From NCBI RefSeq assembly GCF_001625195.1, contig NC_054390.1, positions 124,001 to 188,000 on the forward strand: a stretch of DNA of 64,000 bases, given 5' to 3'. This DNA is from Drechmeria coniospora (taxonomy: Eukaryota; Ascomycota; Sordariomycetes; Hypocreales; Ophiocordycipitaceae). The position numbers and the translations under genes were made by a program. Positions 43,522 through 56,200 of the stretch are shown here, piece by piece. The notes below the pieces were generated by a model, which ran no database searches, was not told where the DNA came from, and saw only the letters and a program-made list of their open reading frames with translations. How positions within the stretch are numbered: position 1 is the stretch's first letter; the number at the start of each line of letters is the position of its first letter.

Positions 43522-43701
43522 TGTGTGTTGTATGTATATAGTGGCCAATAGTAGACTAGGATCACGTAATCGTGTGGGGCACGATTACAGAGAGGATAAA
43601 AGTGGCCGCTCAGGGGCAGCCTCTTTTCTCTCCTTTCGTACCAAATTGAATCCATTAGAAGAGATCTCTTGTTACCAGTTTCCCCCAGAACCGAACCAAC
43701 A
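43522..43701 (+). mobile_element. Solo copia LTR with perfect target duplication
   Basis: 180 bp, TGTGTGTTGTATG to CCGAACCAACA. GTTCC flanks both sides (43517-43521 and 43702-43706). Very close to the LTRs of the full element. Confidence 0.94.
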
Positions 43702-44010
43702 GTTCCAGAGTAGTATTACTGTTTCCATTAACTGCACTATTTATTGCTAAAACTTGTGACAGGAAGAAACAGGAGACAACTACCTTGGTGATATTGCAGC
43801 CGTATTAGAGCCACCAATATTACAGGCCCAACCGATCGGAGAGAATTTGAATCACCTTGGATGATTTTACCTATAGTAAAAGGTTGGATAACCTACGTAC
43901 TAACACTAGCTAGAAGTATTTACAGGGGATAGAACTCCCAACTACTTTAGCAACACTAGGATAGATGCCAGTCTTTTTGAATACTGATGGTATTTTCATA
44001 TGTTTAATTG
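43702..44010. other. Spacer with one degenerate minisatellite unit
   Basis: At about 43878-43932, AAGGTTGGATAACCTACGTA followed by TAGAAGTATTTACAGGGGAT matches the seven-copy minisatellite upstream of giant gene 1. Nothing else was recognised. Confidence 0.6.
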
Positions 44011-44206
44011 TGTTGGCTCGGTTCTGGGGGAAACTGATAGCAAGAGATACCATTTATTGATTCAATTTGGTACGAAGAGAGGAAAAAGGAGGTTGTGCAG
44101 TTGCGTCCTACTCATCCTCTTCGTAATGGCAAGGTTGCGATTTCGTAATCCTAGTCTAGGTTACTTTGCCCACGCATTCATTTGCCCTGTTCAATATATA
44201 CACACA
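44011..44206 (-). mobile_element. Solo LTR of the LTR3 subfamily
   Basis: TGTTGGCTCGGTTCTGGGGG to AATATATACACACA, about 196 bp, most like the third LTR of the array at 11233-11428 (shared CGTAATCCTAGTCTAGG region). No target duplication was found. It lies less than 300 bp from the 3' end of giant gene 2. Confidence 0.8.
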
Positions 44207-44489
44207 AAAAATCATTTTATTTACCGAACTTCTGACAATTATACTTAGGCATAGCCCAAGACCATAACAATCGCGCCTATTAACAGTTTCTCTCTATGTT
44301 TCAGTATTTACGTTATAGCGAAGCAAATTAGTGCATGAAATACTACTATAGGGCAAGATAACATAATAGGAAATTTGTATTATTCAAGCTATGTAATGAG
44401 CCATAGTATAGAGACTTCCCAATAAATTTTGCACAAGCATTCATATCTAACGGTACAATAGTATAATATTATACACTTCGCATACTGCA

Positions 44490-47203
44490 TCAACCACAAA
44501 GGAGCGGATAAGCGCGACCGGAAAAATCATCAGGGGAAGAGGAACTAGGTTCAATAACAGGTTGGCCTGGTAGTGAAACGGTAAAATAGTTGTAATACGG
44601 TCCGGCTACAACCTGGCCGTAAACATATCGGAAGGGGTAGGCAAAGCCGGCCGCCAAGTACTTGGAAATACATCTCTTCGGGTTCGTAAGGTAATTTTCC
44701 ATGAGTGGTATCGAAGCCGGATTAACAACACCTGTATCACAATCGAACGCGTTTCCATCGCCAAGGAAAAGAAAAGCCCCATTATCAACAAGTATACAGA
44801 AAGTATATACTCCAGTCGTTGGTGGTACATAGTAGCCTTGATCAACAAATGAAAAGTTATCTGTAGTTACTGGGACGTTGAATAATGCAACCGATCCGAA
44901 TGAGATTCTGTTAGTAAGTGATTGTGCTATTGGAGATAGGCTAAGATAACTGTTTGGACCGCGTCCAGTGGCAGAGCCGAGACCAGAAACACTATTTTCA
45001 TTTGGATAGTAGTATATATTAAATCCAGATGGTGAGCTGGGTGCACAAGAGGGTTGCAAGGTAGCAAGAACACATGCCCCCGTAGGAAATTCCGTAACGA
45101 TCACACTAGTAGTACAGGGGTGAGTGCAGCCTGTTGCTGGTGTAACTGTTCGGGTACCGACTATACTTCCAGGGACTGTTGTTGTAACTATCTTATCTGG
45201 AACACAGAGGAGCGGATATGCGCGGCCAGTAAAATCATCAGGCGAAGAGTCACTAGGGTTAATAACAGGTTGGCCTGGTAGTGAAACGGTAAAATAGTTA
45301 TAATACGGTCCGGCTACAACCTGGCCGTAAACGTAGCGGAAGGGGTAGGCAAAACCGGCCGCTAAGTACTTGGTAATACATTTCGTCGGCTCAGGGTAGA
45401 AATGTTGCATAAGTGGTATGGAGGCCGGATTGATAACACCTGTATCACAATCGAACGCGTTCCCGTCGCCAAGGAAAAAATAAGCCCCGTTATCAACAAG
45501 TGCACAGAATGTATATATTCCAGTCGTTGGTGGTACATAGTAGCCTTGATCAACAAATGAAAAGTTATCTGTATTTACTGGGACGCTGAATAATGCAACT
45601 GATCCAAACGAGATCCTGTTAGTAAGCCGTTCAGCTATTGGAGTTTGGTTAAGATAGCTGTTTGGACCGCGTCCAGATACAGAACCGAGGCCAGCAACAC
45701 TATTTTCATTTGGATAGTAGTATGACTTAAATCCAGATGGTGAGCTAGGCGCACAAGAGGGTTGCAAGGTAGCGAGAACACATGCCCCCGTAGGAAATTC
45801 CGTAACGATCACACTAGTAGTACAGGGGTGAGTGCAGCCTGTTGCTGGTGTAACTGTTTGAGTACCGACTATGCTTCCAGGTACTGTAGTTGTAACTATT
45901 TTATCCGGTATACAGAGGAGGGGATAAGCGCGACCAGTAAAATCATCAGGCGAAGAGTCACTAGGGTTAATAACAGGTTGGCCTGGTAGTGAAACGGTAA
46001 AATAGTTGTAATACGGTCCGGCTAAAATCTGGCCGTAAACGTAGCGGAAGGGGTAGGCAAAACCGGCCGCTAAGTACTTGGTAATACATTTCGTCGGCTC
46101 AGGATAGAAATGTTGCATAAGTGGTGTGGAGGCCGGATTGATAACACCTGTATCACAATCGAACGCGTTCCCATCGCCAAGGAAAAAATAAGCCCCGTTA
46201 TCAACAAGTGCACAGAATGTATATATTCCAGTCGTTGGTGGTACATAGTAGCCTTGATCAACAAATGAAAAGTTATCTGTATTTACTGGGACGCTGAATA
46301 ATGCAACTGATCCGAATGAGATCCTGTTAGTAAGCCGTTCAGCTATTGGAGTTTGGTTAAGATAGCTGTTTGGACCGCGTCCAGATACAGAACCGAGGCC
46401 AGCAACACTATTTTCATTTGGATAGTAGTATGACTTAAATCCAGATGGTGAGCTAGGTGCACAAGAGGGTTGCAAGGTAGCGAGCACACACGCCCCCGTA
46501 GGAAATTCCGTAACAATAATACTAGTAGTACAGGGGTGAGTGCAGCCTGTTGTTGGTGTAACTGTTTGAGTGCCGACTATGCTTCCGGGTACTGTTGATG
46601 TAACTATCTTATCTGGAATACAGAGGAGGGGATAAGCGCGACCAGTAAAATCATCAGGCGAAGAGCTACTAGGTTCAATAACAGGTTGGCCTGGTAGCGA
46701 AATGGTAAAGTAGTTGTAATACGGTCCGCCAAAATTACCGAAAACGTAGCGAAAGGGGTAAGCAAAGCCGGCCTCCAAGTTCTTGGAAATACATTTCCGC
46801 GTTTGCGGGAGGTAATATTCAATGAGTGGTATTGAAGCCGGATCGGTAAAACCGGTATTACAGTCGAAGGCGTTCCCATCTCCAAGGAAAAAGAAAGCCC
46901 CGTTATCAGCAGCCACACAGAACGTATATATTCCAGTCGTTGGTGGTACATAGTAGCCTTGATCAACAAATGAAAAGTTATCTGTGGTTACTGGGACGTT
47001 AAATACCGGAATCGGTCCGAACGATATGCTATTAGTGAGCCGTTCTGCTATTGGAGTTTGGTTAAGATAGCTGTTTGGACCGCGTCCCGTTACAGAACCG
47101 AGGGCAGAAGCACTATTTTCATTTGGATAGTAGTATGACTTAAATCCAGATGGTGAGATAGGTGCACATGATGGTTGTAGTGTGGCTAGTATACACGCTC
47201 CTG
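44490..47203 (-). repeat. Four tandem GLEYA-domain modules (about 708-bp period)
   Basis: Modules start near 47200, 46500, 45795 and 45087, each preceded by a GCTHPCTTS linker and PTGAC. The last three are exactly 708 bp apart, and the first differs by three bases in spacing. Modules 2 and 3 are almost identical. Modules 1 and 4 differ more, and keep the same cysteine positions as far as I can align them. Confidence 0.93.
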
Positions 47204-50200
47204 TCGGAACAGAAACTGTAGTGACGATAACACTGGTAGTGCAAGGATGAGTGCAGTTGGGTGGCGGCGTAATAGTACTTGTTCCAAGAGATGTCCCTTC
47301 TACAGTTATTGTTGTTGCTTTATCAGCAACAGTAGTTATAATAATTCTTGTAGTGCACGGATGAGTGCAGTCTGTCGATGGCGTAATTGTACTCGTACCA
47401 ACACGAGTTCCACTTACAGTTGTCGTTACTACTGTATCAGGAACCGTTGTTACGATGATTCTTGTAGTACAGGGGTGAGTGCAGTCTGTCTGCGGCGTAA
47501 TTGTACTAGTACCAATACGAGTCCCACTTACAGTTGTCGTTACTACTGTATCAGGAACTGTTGTTACGACAATACTTGTAGTACAAGGATGAGTACAGTC
47601 GGTAGGCGGCGTGATCGTCCTTGTACCAGGAAGTAATCCGGACACTGTTATAGTTATAGCTGTATCAGGTGGTTGACTAGTTGTTACAGTAACAATAACG
47701 ATTGTTGTACAAGGATGGGTGCAATCAGGTAGTGGCGAAATCGTCGCTGTGCCAGGGGCCGAACCAGAAACTGTAGTTGTTATAACCGTGCCTATAGCAG
47801 TCGTTATAATAATTCTGGTAGGGCAGAATCCAGTGCACCCTGGAGAGGGTATAACAGTACTGGTCCCAGCAGTTAGACCAAAGGTAGTTTCAGTTATAAG
47901 GCCTCCAGTAGGAGCTACAGTTATAATAATCTGTGTATAGCAGTTTACTATGCATCCAGATGTTGGTGGAATAGTACTCGTCCCAGCAGTTGGACCAAAC
48001 GTAGTAATAGTGCTAAAGCCGCCTGTCTCTGTAACAATAATTCTAGTAGGGCAGAATCCAGTACACCCAGAAGAGGGCAAAATAGTACTGGTCCCAGGGG
48101 TTGGACCAAATACAGTGATAGTAATAACACCTCCGCTAGGTGCAACAGTTATAACAATCTGTGTAACACAATTTACTGTACATCCTGATATTGGTAGAAT
48201 AGTAGTGGTCCCAGCAGTTGGGCCAAAAGTTGTAATAGTACTAAAGCCACCAGTAGCAGTAACAATAATCCGAGTGGGACAGAATCCGGTACATCCAAGA
48301 GATGGCAAAATAGTACTGGTCCCATCAGTTGGACCAAAGGTAGTTTCAGTAATAACGCCTCCACTTGGTCCTACAGTTACAATAATCTGTGTAAAGCAGC
48401 TTACTGTGCATCCTGATGTTGGTGGAATAGTACTCGTCCCAGCGGTTGGGCCGAACGTTGTAACAGTACTCAAACCGCCTGTAGCGGTAACAACGATCCT
48501 AGTAGGACAGAATCCGGTGCATCCGATCGAAGGTAAAATTGTACTAATGCCAGTAGTTGGACCAAAGGTAGTTTCGGTAATAACACCTCCGGTAGGTTCT
48601 ACCGTTATAATAATTTGTGTATAGCAGTTTTCTGTACATCCTGATATTGGTGGAATGGTACTCGTCCCAGCAGTTGGGCCATATGTCGTAGCTGTGCTGA
48701 AGCCGCCTGCAGCAGTAACAACGATCCTAGTTGGACAGAATCCGGTGCATCCAATTGAGGGAAGGATTGTACTAATCCCAGTAGTTGGACCAAAAGTAGT
48801 TTCAGTAATAATACCTCCACTAGGGGCTATAGTTACAATAATCTGTGTAAAGCAGTTTACTATACATCCTGATGTTGGTGGAATAGTGCTCGTCCCAGCA
48901 GTTGGGCCAAACGTTGTAACAGTACTGAAGCCGCCTGTAGCGGTAACAACGATCCTGGTAGGACAGAATCCGGTGCATCCAATCGAGGGTAGAATTGTAC
49001 TGATTCCAGTAGTTGGACCAAAGGTAGTTTCGGTAATAACACCTCCAGTAGGTGCTACAGTTACAATAATCTGCGTAAAGCAGTTTACTGTACATCCTGA
49101 TGTTGGTGAAATGGTACTTGTCCCCGCAGTTGGACCAAACGTTGTAGTAGTACTAAAGCCTCCAGTAGCTGTAATAATAATTCTAGTAGGACAGAATCCG
49201 GTGCACCCAGACGAGGGTAAAATAGTACTAGTCCCAACAGTTGGACCAAATGTAGTGTCAGTAATAACACCTCCGCTGGGTGCTATAGTTACAATAATCT
49301 GCGTAAAACAGTTTACTATACATCCTGATGTTGGTGGAATAGTACTCGTCCCAGCAGTTGGACCAAATGTTGTAATAGTACTAAGGAATCCTGTAGCTGT
49401 AACAATAATTCGAGTAGGGCAAAATCCAGTACAACCAGAAGTCGGCAAAATAGTACTAGTCCCAGCAGTTGGGCCAAATGTAGTTTCAGTTATAATACCC
49501 CCAGTAGGTGATACAGTTATAATAATTTGTGTAAAGCAGTTTACTGTACATCCCGATGTAGGGGAAATAGTACTCGTCCCAGCGGTTGGGCCAAATGTTG
49601 TAACAGTACTAAAGCCACCTGTAGCCGTTACAATAATTCTAGTAGGGCAGAATCCGGTGCATCCGATCGAGGGTAGAATTGTACTAATGCCGGTAGTTGG
49701 ACCAAAAGTAGTTTCAGTAATAACACCACCAGTCGGTGCTACAGTTACTACAATTTGTGTAAGGCAGTTTACTGTGCATCCTGATGTTGGTGGAATGGTG
49801 CTCGTCCCTGCAGTTGGGCCAAACGTTGTAATAGTAGTAAATCTACCGGTAGCTGTAACAATGATCCTAGTAGGACAGAATCCGGTGCAACTAGGGGAGG
49901 GCAAAAGTGTACTGGTCCCAGCTGTCGGGCCCAATGTAGTTTCAGTAATGATACCTCCACTAGGTGCTATAGTTAGGACAATCTGTGTATAGCAGTTAAC
50001 TGTGCATCCCGATGTTGGTGGAATAGTACTTGTCCCAGCAGTTGGGCCAAACGTAGTAATAGTACTAAAGCCACCTGTAGCTGTAACAACGATTCTAGTA
50101 GGGCAGAATCCAGTACATCCAAGAGAAGGCAAAATAGTACTTGTCCCAGCTGTAGGACCAAAGGTAGTTTCAGTGATAACACCACCAGTAGGTGCTACAG

Positions 50201-53200
50201 TTACAATAATCTGCGTAAAGCAATTTACTGTACATCCTGATGTTGGTGGAATAGTACTTGTCCCTGCAGTTGGACCAAAGGTAGTAATAGTACTAAAGCC
50301 TCCAGTAGCTGTAATAATAATTCTAGTAGGGCAGAATCCGGTGCACCCAGACGAGGGTAAAATAGTACTAGTCCCAACAGTTGGACCAAATGTAGTGTCC
50401 GTAATAACACCTCCGCTAGGTGCTATAGTTACAACAATCTGCGTAAAACAGTTTACTATACATCCTGATGTTGGTGGAATAGTACTCGTCCCAGGGGTTG
50501 GGCCAAACGTTGTAACAGTACTAAAACCGCCGGTAGCGGTAATAACGATCCTAGTAGGACAGAATCCGGTACATCCGATCGAGGGTAGAATTGTACTAAT
50601 ACCAGTAGTTGGACCAAAGGTAGTTTCAGTAATAACGCCTCCAGTAGGTGCTACAGTTACAACAATTTGTGTAAAGCAATTTACTGCACATCCTGATGTT
50701 GGTGGAATAGTACTTGTCCCAGCAGTAGGTCCAAACGTTGATACAGTACTAAATCCGCCTGTAGCGGTAACAACGATTCTAGTAGGACAGAATCCGGTGC
50801 ATCCGATCGAGGGTATAATTGTACTGATTCCAGTAGTTGGACCAAAGGTAGTTTCGGTAATAACACCCCCAGTAGGTGCTACAGTTATAACAATCTTCGT
50901 AAAGCAGTTTACTATGCATCCTGATGTTGGTGGAATAGTGCTTGTCCCAGCAGTAGGACCAAACGTTGTAATTGTACTAAATCCGCCTGTAGCAGTGAAA
51001 ACGATTCTGGTGGGACAGAATCCCGTGCAACCGATTGATGGTAAGATTGTACTAATGCCAGTAGCTGGACCAAAGGTAGTTTCGGTGATAATACCTCCAG
51101 TAGGTGCTACAGTTACAACGATCTGTGTAAAGCAGTTTACTGTGCATCCTGATGTTGGTGGAATAGTACTAGTTCCAGCAGTTGGGCCAAATGTCGTTAC
51201 CGTACTAAATCCACCAGTAGCAGTAACAATAATCCTAGTGGGACAGAATCCAGTACATCCAGAAGATGGCAAAATAGTACTCGTCCCATCAGTTGGACCA
51301 AAGGTAGTTTCAGTAATAATACCCCCAGTAGGTGCTACAGTTATAACGATTTGTGTATAGCAGTTTACTGTGCATCCTGATGTTGGTGGAATAGTGCTAG
51401 TCCCGGCGGTTGGACCAAAAGTTGTAACTGTACTAAAGCCGCCTGTAGCAGTGACAACAACCCTAGTAGGACAAAATCCAGTGCATCCAAGAGGTGGTAA
51501 AATAGTACTAGTTCCAACAGTTGGACCGAAGGTAGTTTCAGTTAGAATACCTCCAGTAGGTGCTACAGTTACAATAATTTGCGTATAGCAGTTCGCCGTG
51601 CATCCTGATGTTGGTGGAATAGTGCTCGTCCCAGCAGTTGGACCGAATGTAGTTTCAGTTATAACACCTCCACTAGGTTCTATAGTTACAACAATTTGTG
51701 TAATGCAGTTTATTGTACATCCTGATGTTGGCGGAATTGTGCTGGTCCCTGCGATTGGACCGAACGTTGTTATAGTGCTAATGCCACCGGTAGCAGTAAC
51801 AACGACCCTAGTGGGGCAAAATCCGGTGCAACCGATGGAGGGCAAAATAGTACTAGTCCCAGCTGTTGGACCAAAGGTAGTCTCAGTTATCAAACCTCCA
51901 CTAGGTGCTACAGTTACGACAATCTGCGTAAAACAATTTACTATGCATCCTGATAATGGTGGAATAGTGCTCGTGCCAGCAGTTGGGCCAAAGGTTGTAA
52001 CTGTACTAAATCCGCCTGTAGCGGTAACAACGATTCTAGTTGGACAGAATCCGGTGCATCCAACAGATGGCAAAATAGTACTGGTCCCAGCAGTTGGACC
52101 GAAGGTAGTTTCGGTAATGAAACCCCCGGTAGGTGCCACAGTTACAACAATCTGTGTAATGCAGTTTACTATGCATCCTGATGTTGGTGGAATAGTGCTC
52201 GTTCCAGCAGTTGGGCCAAATGTTGTAATAGTGCTAAAGCCGCCTGTAGCGGTAACAATAATTCTAGTGGGGCAGAATCCGGTGCACCCAGTGGATGGCA
52301 AAATAGTACTGGTCCCAGGAATTGGGCCAAAGGTAGTTTCAGTCATAATACCTCCTGTAGGTGCTACAGTTACAATAATTCGTGTAAAGCAGTCTACTGT
52401 GCATCCTGATGTTGGTGGAATAGTACTGGTGCCAGCAGTTGGCCCAAACGTTGTAATAGTGCTAAAGCCACCGGTAGCTGTAATGACAATTCTAGTAGGG
52501 CAGAATCCGGTGCATCCAATCGAGGGTAGAATTGTACTGATACCAGCAGTTGGACCGAAGGTTGTTTCAGTAATTAAACCTCCAGTAGGTGCTACAGTCA
52601 CAACAATCTTTGTAAAGCAGTTTACTGCACATCCTAATGTTGGTGGAATAGTGCTCGTCCCAGCAGTTGGACCAAACGTTGTAATGGTGCTAAAGCCGCC
52701 TGTAGCTGTAACGACAATTCTAGTGGGGCAGAATCCGGTGCACCCAGCAGAGGGTAAAATAGTACTGGTCCCAGGAATTGGGCCAAAGGTAGTTTCAGTT
52801 ATAATTCCTCCTGTAGGCGCTATAGTTACAACAACTCGCGTAAAGCAATTTACTGTGCACCCTGATGTTGGTGGAATAGTGCTCGTGCCAGCAGTTGGGC
52901 CAAACGTTGTGATCGTACTAAAACCACCTGTAGCTGTAACAACGATTCTAGTAGGACAGAATCCAGTGCACCCAGTGGACGGAAAAATAGTACTGGTCCC
53001 TGCGATTGGGCCAAAGGTAGTTTCAGTTACAATTCCTCCTGTAGGGGCTACAGTTACAACAATCCGTGTAAAGCAGTTTACTATGCATCCTGATGTTGGT
53101 GGAATAGTGCTCGTCCCAGCGGTTGGTCCAAAAGTCGTAACTGTACTATACCCTCCTGTAGCAGTGACTAAGATAATCGTAGGGCAGAATTCGGTGCACC

Positions 53201-56200
53201 CTGCAGAGGGCAAAATAGTACTGGTCCCAGGTGTTGGACCGAATGTTGTAACAGTACTAAAGCCGCCTGTAGCGGTAACAACAATCCTAGTAGGACAAAA
53301 TCCAGTGCATCCGATGGCGGGCAAAATAGTACTAGTCCCGGCAGTTGGACCAAACGTAGTTTCAGTAATAACACCTCCAGTAGGTTCTACAGTTACAATA
53401 ATCTGTGTATAGCAGTTTACTGTGCATCCTGATAATGGTGGAACGGTGCTCGTCCCAGCAATGGGGCCAAACGTTGTAATAGTGCTAAAGCCGCCTGTAG
53501 CTGTAACAACGATTCTAGTAGGGCAGAATCCAGTACAATCAGAAGAGGGAAAAATAGTATTAGTACCAGGAGTCGGACCAAAGGTAGTTTCAGTAATAAC
53601 ACCTCCAGTAGGTGCTACTGTAACAACAATCTGTGTATAGCAGTTTACTGTGCATCCTGGTGTTGGTGGGATGGTGCTCGTGCCTGCAGTAGGGCCGAGC
53701 GTTGTTACAGTGCTAAATCCACCTGTAGCGGTAACAACAATCCTAGTGGGACAGAATCCGGTGCATCCGATTGAGGGTATCATGGTACTAATGCCAGTAG
53801 TTGGACCAAAGGTAGTTTCAGTAATAATACCTCCAGTAGGTGCTACGGTTACAACAATCTGTGTAAAGCAGTTTACTGTACATCCTGATGTTGGTGGAAT
53901 AGTACTCGTTCCAGCAGTTGGGCCAAATGTTGTAATAGTGCTATAGCCGCCTGAAGCTGTAATAATAACTCTAGTAGGGCAGAATCCAGTACAACCAGAA
54001 GAGGGCAAAATAGTACTGGTACCAGGCATTGGGCCAAAGGTAGTTTCAGTCATAATACCCCCTGTAGGTGCTACAGTTATAATAATTTGTGTAAAGCAGT
54101 TTACTGTGCATCCTGATGTTGGTGGAATAGTACTGGTGCCAGCAGTTGGCCCAAACGTTGTAATAGTGCTAAAGCCACCTGTAGCTGTAACGACAATTCT
54201 AGTAGGGCAAAATCCTGTGCATCCAATTGAGGGTAGAATTGTACTAATTCCAGCAGTTGGACCGAATGTAGTTTCCGTAATAAAGCCTCCAGTAGGTGCT
54301 ACAGTTACAACAATTAGTGTAAAGCAGTTTACTGCACATCCTGATGTTGGTGGAATAGTACTCGTCCCAGCCGTTGGGCCAAAGGTGGTTTCAGTAATAT
54401 AGCCTCCAGTAGGGGCTATAGTTACAACAATCTTGGTATAGCAATTTACCGTGCATCCTGATGTTGGTGGAACAGTGCTCGTCCCCGCAATTGGTCCAAA
54501 CGTAGTGACAGTGCTAAAGCCGCCTGTTGCTGTAATAACTATCCTAGTAGGGCAGAATCCCGTACACCCAGATGAAGGTAAAATAGTACTGGTACCAGCA
54601 GTAGGACCAAAAGTAGTTTCAGTCGTAACACCCCCACTGGGTGCTACAGTTATGATAATTTGTGTAATGCAGTTTATCGTACAACCGGACGACGGCTGAA
54701 TAGTACTGGTACCAGCTATAGATCCTGTCGTGTATTGCGTAACAATACCAGTTGAGGCAATTGTTATAATTATTGTTGTTGGGCAATTTTCATTTCTTGG
54801 TACAAGCCCGTCCCGGCGCATTAATGCTTTATCGGGACATTCTGAATTTGTCGGCAATATTGTACTTGTTCCAGCAGTTGGTACAAATGTAGAAATTGTA
54901 ACAATGCCTCCTGTTGTCGGGATAGTAACTATAACAGTCATCGGACAGTTCCCAATGCACCCTGCAGACGGCAAAATTGTACTTGTTCCTTTTGTTAGTC
55001 CCACTGTAGATCTTGTAACAATATCTGTAGTGGCCTCGGTAATAATAACTTTTGTATAGCAGTTAAAAGAACATCCGGATTGTGGTGTTATCGTGCTGGT
55101 ACCGGCAGTAGGTCCGAAAGTCGTTACAGTACTAAAACCACCTGTAATAGTAACAATTATTTGTGTATAGCAGTTTGATATACATTGAGGTAACGGAGCA
55201 ATCGTGCTTGTACCAGGGGTCGGACCATAAGTTGTAATTGTACTAATATGCTGGGCAGATGTACCTACCGTAATAATAATTATTGTTGGACAGTTACCCA
55301 CACAATCAGATGAAGGCAAAATAGTACTGGTTCCGGCTGTAGGTCCTACTGTAGATTGTGTAATAGCGTCTGTAGTACCTACTGTAACTATGATCTTTGT
55401 AGGACAATACCCAACGCATCCTGCTGATGGTAATATTGTACTTGTTCCAGCCGTAGGTCCATAGGTAGATTCAGTAGTTATACCGCCAGTAGGTCCTACG
55501 GTAACAATAATCCTAGTTGGGCAGTTTCCAGTACATCCCGGAGAAGGTAAGATAGTACTAGTTCCCGGTATTGGTCCTGTAGTAGACTCTGTAATAATGC
55601 CTGTAGTACCAACAGTTATAACAATCCTCGTAGGACAGTTACCTATACATCCAGATGAAGGCGGTATCGTACTTGTACCTGCAGTTGGTCCATAGGTGGA
55701 TTCTGTAATCGCATCTGTCGTACCGACAGTAACTATTACCTTCGTAGGACAATAGCCAATGCATCCTGCCGAGGGTAATCTTGTACTCGTTCCAGCCGTC
55801 GGTCCATACGTTGATTCAGTAATAATACCGCCAGTAGGACCTACGGTAACAATAATTCTAGTTGGACAGTTTCCAGTACAATCGGCTGGAGGCAAGATAG
55901 TACTGGTTCCAGGGGTTGGTCCTGTAGTAGACTCTATTACAACGCCTGTAGTTCCGGCAGTTATAACAATCCTTGTAGGACAGTTACCGATACATCCAGC
56001 CGAAGGCGGTATTGTACTTGTACCGGCTGTCGGTCCGTAGGTAGATACAATAATAATGTTGCTAGTACCTACTGTTACAATAACTCTTGTAGGGCAGTTG
56101 CCAAAACACCCAGGCAGTGGTGGAATTGTGCTAGTCCCAGCCGTCGGTCCATAGGTAGATTCCGTAATAGCATCTGTCGTACCTACGGTAACTATTACTT

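Noticed and set aside
47950..54702. Series of long plus-strand frames (up to 604 codons) within 47950-54702
   Set aside because: They are exact antisense shadows of the GLEYA adhesin stalk. Their repeats mirror the 228-bp units, and they lack ATG context, signal peptides and introns of their own.
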